Shown here: in pieces, positions 34,218 to 43,214 of the stretch
Layout of the letters: each line of letters begins with the position of its first letter
Position numbering within the stretch: the stretch's first letter is position 1
NCBI GenBank assembly: GCA_947627235.1
Contig: CANQVG010000003.1
Location: 1 to 64,000 of the forward strand
Source: an uncultured Clostridia bacterium
GTDB lineage: Bacteria; Bacillota; Clostridia; Oscillospirales; Ruminococcaceae
Direction of reading: 5' to 3'
Length of the DNA stretch: 64,000 nt
Position numbers and translations under genes: made by a program
Notes under the pieces: generated by a model
The model's database searches: none
What the model saw: only the letters and a program-made list of their open reading frames with translations
What the model was told of the DNA's origin: nothing

Positions 34218-34967
34218 CTATTTTTCAATTATGTTCAAAATGCTTGACGGTCTTGAAACAAACAGCGCATGAGCCGCTCTTTCGCCGAACTTCTGCGCCA
34301 CAAAGGAATAACATTCGGCCATATCCGGATTGCCGCGCGTGTGGTTATGCCTGTCGTCGGCAACCACATCTATAATACCCCGCTCGACAAGTTTTGATAC
34401 AAATTTTTTTCGCGGTCCCGAAAACGCCTCGGTATTTATCTGGAACTTCACACCGAGACTCTTCAGCTCCATTATATCCTTCGGTTCGGTGAGCTTTTCG
34501 TAGCGCTCAATGTGCGCGAGAAGCGGCGTTTTACCGTTTGAGAGAAGCTTGACGACATAAAGCCGCATTTCGTCGTAGGTCATCGACGGCGAAAACTCGG
34601 TCAGCACGGTGCGGGTGCCGCCGAGAGCCCGACAGCTTCCGTCGCGAAGACGCTCTACGGTATCAGGCCGCATAAACACTTCGTTGCCGAGATAAACGCT
34701 CATATCGGGGAGGTTTTCGCTCACAAACAGTTTTGCCTTTTCAAATGACTCCGCGATTTTTTCCGGCTTGGGAGTGAAAATAGCCGGGTTGTAGTGAGGC
34801 GTAAAGCACAGATGCCGCACGCCGCAATCGTATTCGAGGCGAATCAGGTCATACATCTGCGCGTCGTCGCGGGCGCCGTCGTCCACTCCCGCAAGAATGT
34901 GGCAGTGAAGGTCTACAAGCCCCACGGGCGCTTCGGCGTGCGCTCTGTTGTTTTTTCCGAAAAGCAT
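34218..34967 (-). CDS. CpsB/CapC-type tyrosine-protein phosphatase (PHP)
   Basis: A 249-residue metal-dependent phosphatase of the PHP type that reverses CpsD phosphorylation. Marks are LVDLHCHILAGVDDGARD at the start, CFTPHYNP, LAHIERYEKL and VVADDRHNHTRG, which together give the metal ligands. The ATG at 34967 is used: AAAGGAG lies 8 bases before it, while it overlaps the upstream GTG. It belongs functionally with the kinase pair. Confidence 0.92.
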   Translation of the reverse strand: MLFGKNNRAHAEAPVGLVDLHCHILAGVDDGARDDAQMYDLIRLEYDCGVRHLCFTPHYNPAIFTPKPEKIAESFEKAKLFVSENLPDMSVYLGNEVFMRPDTVERLRDGSCRALGGTRTVLTEFSPSMTYDEMRLYVVKLLSNGKTPLLAHIERYEKLTEPKDIMELKSLGVKFQINTEAFSGPRKKFVSKLVERGIIDVVADDRHNHTRGNPDMAECYSFVAQKFGERAAHALFVSRPSSILNIIEK

Positions 34968-35105
34968 ACGCTTCACTCCTTTGTTTTTTGCAATTTTATG
35001 TCATTATACTACATTGCGCGGAAAAATGCAACCGTTATTGACGCGATGACGTCTGCGAACGCTCCATCGTGGGCTTTTTATTGCCCAAAAAGTTATAATT
35101 TCCTC

Positions 35106-35134
35106 TTTACAAATCGTAAAAAAGATGTTAATAT
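35106..35134 (+). promoter_or_regulatory. Promoter, copy 1
   Basis: TTTACA (35106-35111), 17-base spacer, TAATAT (35129-35134). Confidence 0.75.
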
Positions 35135-35140
35135 ATAGGG

Positions 35141-35173
35141 TGCAAAGTTATGCGGGAAACCGTAACGCCATAA
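35141..35173 (+). other. Conserved hairpin in the duplicated leader, copy 1
   Basis: GTTA-TG-CGG-GAAA-CCG-TAAC can fold as a stem with a GNRA-type tetraloop and a two-base bulge, inside the part of the leader kept without change in both copies. I do not recognise a known riboswitch. Confidence 0.45.
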
Positions 35174-35211
35174 AATCTATTTTAAACTTACTTTTTAAGG
35201 AGGATATTTTA

Positions 35212-35475
35212 ATGGCAAGAAATATGAAGCATCTTGTTTTAACCGTTATTTTTTCCGTTCTGCTTCTCGTATCCTGCGGCGCTCAGCCCTCATCTGCACT
35301 GACACCCGCGCCCGAGACCGAAGCTCCCGAAACAACGGCTGCTGAGCCTGCGGAAACCGAAGCACCCGAAACGACCGCTGAGGACGCCGACGCTCTTGAC
35401 GAATATATTCTGAGTCTCGGCTTTGACCATAACGCTTTTGAGCTATACGTCCTGCCGTATGCCAACCCCGTCTGA
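35212..35475 (+). CDS. Small lipoprotein under a copied nifJ leader
   Basis: An 87-residue protein. The first six residues (MARNMK) match the nifJ start, then comes a lipoprotein signal ending VSCG (Cys at 23), a low-complexity Thr/Pro/Glu linker (APETEAPETTA repeats) and a short end DEYILSLGFDHNAFELYVLP. No family is recognised. It seems to have gained its promoter, leader and start codon from nifJ by duplication, or to be a truncated longer lipoprotein. Confidence 0.7.
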   Translation: MARNMKHLVLTVIFSVLLLVSCGAQPSSALTPAPETEAPETTAAEPAETEAPETTAEDADALDEYILSLGFDHNAFELYVLPYANPV

Positions 35476-35537
35476 AAACAGCGCTTCTTTACAACGCACA
35501 GAAAACATGCTATAATCAAATTAAAAGGAGGAATTTT

Positions 35538-36821
35538 ATGCCTATTAAGACGCAAACTTCCGTCCGCGCGATGCTGCTGGCGGCGCTTATTGTTTTAATG
35601 ACAATTATATCGGCGGCTCCCGCTTACGCCTCGGGCATCGACGAGGAGGAGGCAAAGGCGCTCGCTGTCGCTATGACCGAAGAATACATTTATGCCACGC
35701 GAAAAAACCGACCGCATGATTTTTCTCAATTCACAAGCATTGATTATCTTGTGGAATATGTCGATTCTATAGTCGCTGAAATACAGGAGAGCGGGGGACT
35801 GCCAAGCGTCAACGACGACACCTTCAAAGTGACGGTTTCGGTAGCTGAGTATAAAAACCAAGAGTATCATGACTACGGCGATTATGTGCGTATTATGGTC
35901 CACTCCTATGAAGAGGAGAATGGCGGCACAAGCTCGTTTGGCGATTATTATTATGTCATTGTCGCCGAAAAAGAGGGCGGCGGTCTCGAGATAAGGGACT
36001 GGTCATTAGACAATAACGGTTATGAATACAGATTCAGAGGCAAGGACTATGTCTGCTTTGATCCCGACTACTGGCTCGACGAAGACAACGCAAAAGAAGT
36101 GCTCGCGCGAGCGCGCAAGGAACGGGAAATCGGTCTGAAAACAATTTGGGAACAGGCACAGAATAATTTGATGACTCAGTATTCGCGCGAAAACACGGAG
36201 CAGCCAAGTATAATGGAAGAAAGTAGCAGTATAACATTAAACAAGGATCTAATTGCATGGTGGGCAACTCAAAACTGTACAAAAAACCCTCCCACTTCAG
36301 CTATTCCCGGTGTAGACTATTGCGATTTTAGCCAATGGAATGACTATGATGATCCAACTGCCCCTAAGAACTGGGATTGCACAAATTTTGCCTCTCATGC
36401 TCTTATCTACGGCGGGGCTATTATGAATAGCGATTCCTGGTATTATTACGGAGCGAGTTCGTCTCAACGCTCCACCTCGTGGTCAGATGTAGATAAGTTT
36501 TATAATTTTTTAGTTAACAACAAGTCTACCGGTCCTTACGGTAAAGCGCTTGCATATTCTGACTCACTTGATAATAGCCTTCTTTTCGACGAGGGAGACA
36601 TAATTCAATTCGATATTGATTACGATGATTCAGATTGGACGCATACCACTATATTAACAGGTTTTTCGATGACAGGAACCAACACTAACGAAGCAACGGT
36701 TTCAGGGCGTTCTTCCACAAGGAGTGAAGATCAGCAAGATGATTCAAGGGTCTCTGTGGTGAAGCAAAAGCGGGGATATACTCGAGTAAGAGCTATTAAG
36801 ATTCTTGGTTGCCGAAAATAA
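35538..36821 (+). CDS. Secreted protein with C-terminal Amidase_6-like domain
   Basis: A 427-residue exported protein. A signal peptide (about 1-34, ending AYASG) is followed by a region of unknown fold and a C-terminal amidase domain (about 265-425) with WDCTNFASHALIYGG (catalytic Cys), WSDVDKFYNFLV and DWTHTTILTG (catalytic His). The same signature is in the small protein at 15879. Base use shifts within the gene: bases 36361-36720 are about 42% GC by hand count, while nifJ next door is in the high 50s. This suggests the C-terminal part, or the gene, was acquired. AAAGGAGG before the ATG. Confidence 0.82.
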   Translation: MPIKTQTSVRAMLLAALIVLMTIISAAPAYASGIDEEEAKALAVAMTEEYIYATRKNRPHDFSQFTSIDYLVEYVDSIVAEIQESGGLPSVNDDTFKVTVSVAEYKNQEYHDYGDYVRIMVHSYEEENGGTSSFGDYYYVIVAEKEGGGLEIRDWSLDNNGYEYRFRGKDYVCFDPDYWLDEDNAKEVLARARKEREIGLKTIWEQAQNNLMTQYSRENTEQPSIMEESSSITLNKDLIAWWATQNCTKNPPTSAIPGVDYCDFSQWNDYDDPTAPKNWDCTNFASHALIYGGAIMNSDSWYYYGASSSQRSTSWSDVDKFYNFLVNNKSTGPYGKALAYSDSLDNSLLFDEGDIIQFDIDYDDSDWTHTTILTGFSMTGTNTNEATVSGRSSTRSEDQQDDSRVSVVKQKRGYTRVRAIKILGCRK

Positions 36822-36837
36822 TACCTATTTACAATCT

Positions 36838-36860
36838 GCCCCCCTTAGGGGGCTTTTTTG
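36838..36860 (+). terminator. Terminator of the secreted amidase gene
   Basis: GCCCCC-TTA-GGGGGC followed by six T, just before the nifJ leader. Confidence 0.88.
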
Positions 36861-36879
36861 TTCGCGAAAATTCAAATTC

Positions 36880-37004
36880 CCTCTTTACAAATCGTAAAAA
36901 AGATGTTAATATATAGGGTGCAAAGTTATGCGGGAAACCGTAACGCCATAAAATCTATTTTTTAAACTCATTCTAAGGAGGATGTTTTAATGGCAAGAAA
37001 AATG
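36880..37004 (+). repeat. Duplicated nifJ promoter and leader, copy 2
   Basis: Second copy of 35102-35226; this is presumably the original, as it drives the conserved nifJ gene. Confidence 0.9.
36884..36912 (+). promoter_or_regulatory. Promoter of nifJ
   Basis: TTTACA (36884-36889), 17-base spacer, TAATAT (36907-36912). A 70-odd base leader with the conserved hairpin follows. Confidence 0.78.
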
Positions 37005-40000
37005 AAAACTATGGATGGCAACAATGCCGCCGCGTGGGCGTCTTATCCGTTCACCGAAGTAGCAGCCATCTACCCTATCACCCCGTCGTCCCCGATGGCG
37101 GAAGTCACCGACTCATGGGCGGCTAAGGGTCAGACCAACATCTTCGGCACACCCGTCAAAATTGCCGAGATGCAGTCTGAAGCGGGCGCAGCGGGCGCCG
37201 TTCACGGCTCGCTGTCGGCAGGCGCTCTCACCACCACCTATACCGCTTCGCAGGGTCTTCTTCTGATGATCCCGAATATGTACAAGATCGCGGGCGAGCT
37301 GCTTCCGAGCGTTATCCACGTTTCGGCAAGATGCGTAGCTTCTCACGCGCTCAACATCTTCGGCGACCACTCCGACATCTATGCCTGCCGTCAGACCGGC
37401 TACGCGATGCTCTGCTCCACCAACCCTCAGGAAATTATGGACCTCGGCACCGTCGCTCACCTCGCCACCCTCAAGGCAAGAGTTCCTTTCCTCCACTTCT
37501 TCGACGGCTTCAGAACCTCCCACGAGATTCAGAAGATCGAAACCTGGGATAAGTCGGACATCGAGGAAATGATAGATATGGACGCCGTGGAAGCCTTCCG
37601 CAGCCGCTCCATTAACCCCGAACACCCCGTCCTCAGAGGCTCCGCACAGAACCCCGACATCTTCTTCCAGGCACGCGAAGCCTGCAATACTTACTACGAC
37701 GCCGTTCCCGGCATTGTCGAGGAATATATGGACGTCGTAAACAAGAAAATCGGCACCAACTATCAGCTCTTCAACTACTACGGCGCTCCCGACGCCGAAA
37801 AGGTCATCGTGGCTATGGGCTCCGTGTGCGACACCATCGAGGAAACCGTAGACTGCCTCAACGCCAAGGGTGAAAAGCTCGGTCTTGTAAAGGTACGCCT
37901 TTACAGACCTTTCCGCGCCGACAAGCTTCTCGCCGCCATTCCGAAGACCGTAAAGCAGATAGCCGTTCTCGACAGAACCAAAGAGCCCGGCTCTATGGGC
38001 GAACCCCTCTGGCTCGACGTTGTCGCAGCTCTCAAGGGTACCGAGCTTGAAAGCGTTCCCGTCTCGAGCGGACGCTACGGTCTCGGCTCTAAGGACACCA
38101 CCCCCGACCAGATCAAGGCTGTTTACGACAACTGCCACTGCAAGGCGGACTACAAGCCCCGCTTCACCATCGGCATCGACGACGACGTCACTCATCTTTC
38201 CCTTAAGACCGAGGGCTCTCTCGATTCCGCTCCCGCAGGCACCGTTTCCTGCAAATTCTGGGGTCTCGGTTCCGACGGTACCGTCGGCGCCAACAAAAAC
38301 TCCATCAAGATCATCGGCGACCATACCAACAAGTATGTTCAGGCCTACTTCAGCTACGACTCCAAGAAGTCGGGCGGCGTAACCGTTTCTCACCTCAGAT
38401 TCGGCGACACTCCCATCAAGTCCACATACCTTATAAACAGAGCCGACTTCGTCGCCTGCCACAACGAGTCCTACATCACAAAATACGATATGGTTCAGGA
38501 CGTCAAGCCGGGCGGAACCTTCCTCCTCAACTGCCAGTGGTCGGAGAGCGAGCTTGAAGACAGACTTCCCGGTCAGGTAAAGAGATACATCGCTCAGAAC
38601 AACGTCAAGTTCTACATCATCAACGGCGTTGAGATAGGCCGCAAGATAGGTCTCGGTTCAAGAATCAATACCGTTTTGCAGTCCGCGTTCTTCAGCCTCG
38701 CGAAAATCATCCCGATTGAAGACGCCGTCAAGTATATGAAGGACGCCGCCACCGCTTCCTACGGCAAGAAGGGCGAAGCCGTCGTAAAGATGAACCACGA
38801 CGCCATCGACGCCGGCTATAAGGAAGTCGTCGAGGTCAAGGTCCCCGAGTCCTGGAAGACCGCTCCCGACACCGCTATGGGTATGCCCGCCGTCACCGGC
38901 GACAATGAGAAGCTCGTGAAATTTATCAACGGCGTTCTCATTCCCTGCAACGCTCAGCAGGGCGACAAGCTCCCCGTTTCCACCTTCGTGGATACCGCCG
39001 ACGGCACCTTCCCGCAGGGCTCCGCGGCTTATGAGAAGCGCGGCATCGCCATCGACGTTCCCGCGTGGGATTCCTCAAACTGCATTCAGTGCAACTTCTG
39101 CTCTTACGTCTGCCCGCACGCGGTCATCAGACCCGTAATTATGACCGACGCCGAGCTTGAAGCCGCTCCCGAGCTTGCAAAGCAAAAGGCCGTTCCCGTC
39201 ACCGGTATGCCCGGCTATCACTTCGTGATGACTATGTCGGCTCTCGACTGCACCGGCTGCGGAAGCTGCGTAAACGTCTGCCCCGGCAAGAAAGGCAATA
39301 AGGCTCTCTCTATGAGACCTCTCGACGAACAGCTCGCCGAGCAGGAGGTCTTCAACTACGCCCTCACCCTCGCCGATAAGCCCGAGGTTCACGAAAAATT
39401 CAAGGAGACCACCGTCAAGGGTTCGCAGTTCAAGCAGCCGCTTCTCGAATTCTCCGGCGCCTGCGCCGGCTGCGGCGAAACTCCTTACGCCAAGCTCATT
39501 ACCCAGCTCTTCGGCGACAGAATGTATATCGCCAACGCTACCGGCTGCTCCTCGATTTGGGGCGGTTCGGCTCCCTCCACTCCTTACACCACCAACAAGG
39601 CGGGCAAGGGTCCGGCTTGGGCGAACTCCCTCTTTGAAGACAACGCCGAGTACGGCTACGGAATGTTCCTCGCCCAGAGCACCATCCGCAACCGCGCTAT
39701 AGCAAAGATTCTTGAGCTTTCCAAGACCGTAGAGTGCGAGCACTGCAAGGGCGTTATCGAAAACTACCTCGCTACCGTCGACGACGGAAGCGCCAACTCC
39801 AAAGCCACCGACGAGCTTATTGAAGTCCTCGAAAAGATGGATAAGCCCGAGGCAAAGGCGATTCTCAAGGACAAAGATTACCTCCGCAAGAAGTCGGTAT
39901 GGATCTTCGGCGGCGACGGCTGGGCTTACGATATCGGATTCGGAGGCTTGGACCACGTCATCGCTCAGAACGAAGACGTCAACATCTTCGTCTTTGACAC

Positions 40001-40535
40001 CGAGGTTTACTCCAACACCGGCGGACAGTCCTCCAAGGCGACTCCTACCGGAGCCATTGCGCAGTTTGCGGCTGCCGGCAAGGTCACCAAGAAGAAGGAC
40101 CTCGCGGGAATCGCTATGACCTACGGTTATGTTTACGTCGCTCACGTCGCAATGGGCGCCGACTACAACCAGTGCATCAAGGCCATCGCCGAGGCGGAGA
40201 GCTATCACGGCCCGTCGCTCATCATCGGCTACGCGCCCTGCATCAACCACGGCATCAAGGGCGGTATGAGCATAGCTCAGACCGAGGAGAAGAAGGCTGT
40301 CGAAGCCGGCTACTGGCACCTTTACAGGTATGACCCGAGGCTCGCCGCCGAGGGCAAGAACCCGTTCCAGCTCGACTCCAAGGCTCCCACTGCCGATTAC
40401 AAGGACTTCATTATGGGCGAAGTCCGCTACAATTCGCTCGCGCGCTCCAACCCCGAAAGAGCCGAAAAGCTCTTCAACAACGCCGTTGAAACCGCGAAAG
40501 AGACCTACGACCACCTCGTAGAACTCGCGAAGTAA
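36990..40535 (+). CDS. nifJ: Pyruvate:ferredoxin (flavodoxin) oxidoreductase
   Basis: This 1181-residue single-chain enzyme turns pyruvate and CoA into acetyl-CoA and CO2 and reduces ferredoxin, the electron source for the Rnf complex encoded at 8.2-13.1 kb. It starts with the pyruvate-binding domain (YPFTEVAAIYPITPSSPMAE). Two [4Fe-4S] clusters are in CIQCNFCSYVCPH and CTGCGSCVNVCPG, a third near the thiamine site starts with CAGCGETPY, and the thiamine-diphosphate motif is GGDGWAYDIGFGGLDHV with NTGGQSSKATPTG. Full length for the family. Strong codon bias suggests high expression. Single gene with own promoter and terminator. Confidence 0.98.
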   Translation: MARKMKTMDGNNAAAWASYPFTEVAAIYPITPSSPMAEVTDSWAAKGQTNIFGTPVKIAEMQSEAGAAGAVHGSLSAGALTTTYTASQGLLLMIPNMYKIAGELLPSVIHVSARCVASHALNIFGDHSDIYACRQTGYAMLCSTNPQEIMDLGTVAHLATLKARVPFLHFFDGFRTSHEIQKIETWDKSDIEEMIDMDAVEAFRSRSINPEHPVLRGSAQNPDIFFQAREACNTYYDAVPGIVEEYMDVVNKKIGTNYQLFNYYGAPDAEKVIVAMGSVCDTIEETVDCLNAKGEKLGLVKVRLYRPFRADKLLAAIPKTVKQIAVLDRTKEPGSMGEPLWLDVVAALKGTELESVPVSSGRYGLGSKDTTPDQIKAVYDNCHCKADYKPRFTIGIDDDVTHLSLKTEGSLDSAPAGTVSCKFWGLGSDGTVGANKNSIKIIGDHTNKYVQAYFSYDSKKSGGVTVSHLRFGDTPIKSTYLINRADFVACHNESYITKYDMVQDVKPGGTFLLNCQWSESELEDRLPGQVKRYIAQNNVKFYIINGVEIGRKIGLGSRINTVLQSAFFSLAKIIPIEDAVKYMKDAATASYGKKGEAVVKMNHDAIDAGYKEVVEVKVPESWKTAPDTAMGMPAVTGDNEKLVKFINGVLIPCNAQQGDKLPVSTFVDTADGTFPQGSAAYEKRGIAIDVPAWDSSNCIQCNFCSYVCPHAVIRPVIMTDAELEAAPELAKQKAVPVTGMPGYHFVMTMSALDCTGCGSCVNVCPGKKGNKALSMRPLDEQLAEQEVFNYALTLADKPEVHEKFKETTVKGSQFKQPLLEFSGACAGCGETPYAKLITQLFGDRMYIANATGCSSIWGGSAPSTPYTTNKAGKGPAWANSLFEDNAEYGYGMFLAQSTIRNRAIAKILELSKTVECEHCKGVIENYLATVDDGSANSKATDELIEVLEKMDKPEAKAILKDKDYLRKKSVWIFGGDGWAYDIGFGGLDHVIAQNEDVNIFVFDTEVYSNTGGQSSKATPTGAIAQFAAAGKVTKKKDLAGIAMTYGYVYVAHVAMGADYNQCIKAIAEAESYHGPSLIIGYAPCINHGIKGGMSIAQTEEKKAVEAGYWHLYRYDPRLAAEGKNPFQLDSKAPTADYKDFIMGEVRYNSLARSNPERAEKLFNNAVETAKETYDHLVELAK

Positions 40536-40546
40536 AAGATTTCCGA

Positions 40547-40577
40547 GAATCCCTCCCGAACAATCGGGAGGGATTTT
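40547..40577 (+). terminator. Terminator of nifJ
   Basis: TCCCTCCCGA/TCGGGAGGGA followed by TTTTT. Confidence 0.9.
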
Positions 40578-40642
40578 TGCGTATGTAATTAAAAGGTTAG
40601 AGGTCACTGACCGCGCGGACGCCTACTTTTAAAATCTGCCTG

Positions 40643-40671
40643 TTTACAAAGTCGAAATTTTATGCTATACT
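40643..40671 (+). promoter_or_regulatory. Promoter of the CotH gene
   Basis: TTTACA (40643-40648), 17-base spacer, TATACT (40666-40671), about 40 bases before the start. Confidence 0.75.
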
Positions 40672-40712
40672 TTTATATATGTGAAATCACAGCTTTACGG
40701 AGGTGTCCCCCG

Positions 40713-43214
40713 ATGAAATCGCTAAAAGCTAAGAAAATCGCACTCGTGCTTTTTCTGGCGGCTCTGCTTCTGACCGTCTCTCTTGCCGCGCTTTGGGCGG
40801 ACTCCTATATCTTTGCAAACCCGCTGCCGGTCGAGAATACCGCCGCAGACCCCGAGGCGGAAGAGCCCGCGGCTGAAATCCTCGTCGGCGCCACCGACGG
40901 CTGCGCTGTGCAGTTTTCACTGCGCGCGGGTTTTTATTCGACTTCCCAGAAGCTCACGCTTTCCGCCGAGGGCGCCCAAGCGATATACTACACCCGCGAC
41001 GGCTCCGACCCCACTGAAGACGGAAGCAAGTTTTACAACGTGATAGACCTTAAGTGCGGCGACGAAATCAGAATATATACTATCTCGGCAGCGGCTAAGT
41101 ATCCCGACGGCAGCTTCAGCAAACCGGTCACCCGCTCATATATCTGCGGAAACGGTGTCGACAGCCGCTTTGACTGTCTTGTCTTTTCGGTATCAATCGA
41201 CCCGGATTACCTGTATAACTACGAAGACGGAATATTTATCGCGGGAAAAATGCGGGACGACTACCTTGCAACCGACCCGCAGCGCGAAATCCAGCCCACC
41301 GACCCCGCTAACTGGAACCAGCGCGGCAGGGCGGGGGAACGTCCGGCATATGTCGAGGTGTTTGAGTATGACGGCGAATGTGTAATATCACAGGACTGCG
41401 GTCTGAGAATCTTCGGCGGCTGGAGCCGCTCAAACAGCCAGAAAAATCTGCGTCTGTACGCCCGCTCCGAGTACGACAGCGTAAACAACCGCTTCCGTTA
41501 TGAGTTTTTCCCGGACGCTCTCGACTCCGAAGGAAACAAGATCGTCTCATATAAAAAGCTGTCGCTGCGCGCCTGCGCCAACGATAACGGCGCTATGTTC
41601 GAGCGCGACGACGCCATATCCGCACTCGCGGAGGCGACCGGTCTCGAGGTCAAAAAGAGCCGTCCTGCGGCAGTCTTTCTCAACGGCGAATATTACGGCT
41701 TTGCGTGGTGCCAACAGGTGTTTTCGGAGGATCTGTTGGATCACAAATACAACGTCGAGGACGGAGAGTGGGACATCCTCAAAGGAAGCGAGTACCTTAT
41801 GACCGAGGACCCCGAAGACCCCGAATGGGCAAAGATGAACGACGACTGGCACAAAATGTATGACTACGCCTATAAAGACCTCACCGACGACGCCGTTTTT
41901 GCCGAGCTTGAGGAGCTTCTGGATATTGATAACTTTTTGACTTACTATGCTTTTGAGTCATATGTCGGCAATGGCGACTGGCCTACAAACAACTATAAAG
42001 TTTTCCGGTACAAGTCGGGCTCGGTACCCAAAAGCGACAAGCCGCCGTTCGACGGTAAATGGCGGTTTATGCTCTTTGACACCGATTTCGGACTGGGGCT
42101 TTACGGCGAAGACTTCCTTTCGCAGCATATGCTCGACCTCTTTGACGAGGAGTATTTCGGACTTTATCCCAACGACTGGCGCGACGACGTTCACGACCAG
42201 AGCGAAAAATACAAGCGTAGCGACCTTTTGATTTCCCTTTGCAAGCGTGAGGACATAAGAGACCGTTTCCTCGGAATCCTCTCGGACATCTCGGGCTATT
42301 ACCTCAACGCCGAACGCACTTCCGACTATCTCGACAGATATAACACACTGAGGCTGCACGAGCTTGTGGCGGCGTCTGAGGCGGGAGCGGCAAACGTCTG
42401 GAGCGTATCAGGAGAGCTTGACGCCGCAAAGGAATGGATTCAGAAACGTCCCTACGCCGCGCGGTTGCATATGTCAAGGGCGTTTCCCGTCTACGGAAGC
42501 GAGAATTACTACACCGTTTACTGCGAACCCGCCGACGGCGCGGTCATAAATCTGAACACCGCGAAAATCGTCCCCGACGGCGCGGAGTTCGGCGGGTGGT
42601 ATTTCGACGGGATAGAGGTTCCGCTGAGCTGCACTCTCGAAGACGGAGCGGAATTTGTGAGCTGGGAGATAAACGGCAGCAAAATAACCCGTCCGGAAAC
42701 CGTGATATCCTCGGAGCTTTACGGGGAAAGGGTCGAAATCAGGCTGAATGTAAAGCGGACGGGCGGCATAAAGATATATGAGACGGCATATAAAGGCAGC
42801 GCCGGCGGCGACTGCGTGATTCTAAAAAACTTCGGCTCCGAGACCGCCTCGACCTCGGGAATGACCTTGAGCGACGGATCGAACGACTTCGTCCTGCCCA
42901 CGACGGCTATCCCCGCGGGTAAGACGCTGAAAATCATCGGCAAGAATTACTCCCGTCCCGACGCCATAGGAAGCGTTGAGTGCGGATTCAATCTCAAAGA
43001 GGGCGAAACCCTGACGCTTACCTCGGCGGAGGGAGAGGTGCTTTCGCGGGTGGAACTGCGTGAGGCGCATCGGCACACGGCGCTGCGTCTTGACCCTTAC
43101 AGCGGAAATTACATAGAGGCTTCCTGCAATTATAAAGACCGTATTCTCGAAGCCGAGCTGCCCGAGTGGAACTGGGGCGGCTGGGGAGGCTGGGGCGGCG
43201 GCTGGGGTTGGTAA
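40713..43214 (+). CDS. CotH-kinase-domain surface protein
   Basis: An 833-residue exported protein. After a membrane or signal segment (about residues 7-28) comes a chitobiase/FN3-like domain (IYYTRDGSDPTEDGSKFYN), then a CotH kinase domain (about 155-560; FGGWSRSNSQKNLRLYAR, LNGEYYGFAWCQQVF and the metal-binding FMLFDTDFGLGLYG) and a C-terminal lamin-tail-like beta domain. CotH proteins phosphorylate spore-coat or surface proteins. The very end is odd: a Trp/Gly run WNWGGWGGWGGGWGW. Start at 40713 after GGAGG. Confidence 0.87.
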   Translation: MKSLKAKKIALVLFLAALLLTVSLAALWADSYIFANPLPVENTAADPEAEEPAAEILVGATDGCAVQFSLRAGFYSTSQKLTLSAEGAQAIYYTRDGSDPTEDGSKFYNVIDLKCGDEIRIYTISAAAKYPDGSFSKPVTRSYICGNGVDSRFDCLVFSVSIDPDYLYNYEDGIFIAGKMRDDYLATDPQREIQPTDPANWNQRGRAGERPAYVEVFEYDGECVISQDCGLRIFGGWSRSNSQKNLRLYARSEYDSVNNRFRYEFFPDALDSEGNKIVSYKKLSLRACANDNGAMFERDDAISALAEATGLEVKKSRPAAVFLNGEYYGFAWCQQVFSEDLLDHKYNVEDGEWDILKGSEYLMTEDPEDPEWAKMNDDWHKMYDYAYKDLTDDAVFAELEELLDIDNFLTYYAFESYVGNGDWPTNNYKVFRYKSGSVPKSDKPPFDGKWRFMLFDTDFGLGLYGEDFLSQHMLDLFDEEYFGLYPNDWRDDVHDQSEKYKRSDLLISLCKREDIRDRFLGILSDISGYYLNAERTSDYLDRYNTLRLHELVAASEAGAANVWSVSGELDAAKEWIQKRPYAARLHMSRAFPVYGSENYYTVYCEPADGAVINLNTAKIVPDGAEFGGWYFDGIEVPLSCTLEDGAEFVSWEINGSKITRPETVISSELYGERVEIRLNVKRTGGIKIYETAYKGSAGGDCVILKNFGSETASTSGMTLSDGSNDFVLPTTAIPAGKTLKIIGKNYSRPDAIGSVECGFNLKEGETLTLTSAEGEVLSRVELREAHRHTALRLDPYSGNYIEASCNYKDRILEAELPEWNWGGWGGWGGGWGW

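Larger units (their letters stand above)
35102..35226 (+). repeat. Duplicated nifJ promoter and leader, copy 1
   Basis: Bases 35102-35183 are identical to 36880-36961 (82 bp) and similarity continues through the ribosome binding site to the first codons (MARNMK here, MARKMK in nifJ). It drives the small lipoprotein gene. Confidence 0.9.

Noticed and set aside
35140-35175. Cyclic-di-GMP riboswitch in the duplicated leader
   Set aside because: GCAAAG and a GNRA loop are present, but the overall length and paired parts do not fit the GEMM fold.
37113-38462. 449-residue open frame on the minus strand within nifJ
   Set aside because: It is antisense to a well conserved enzyme, has no ribosome binding site and arises from nifJ codon bias; the same holds for the 510-residue frame at 39075-40607.
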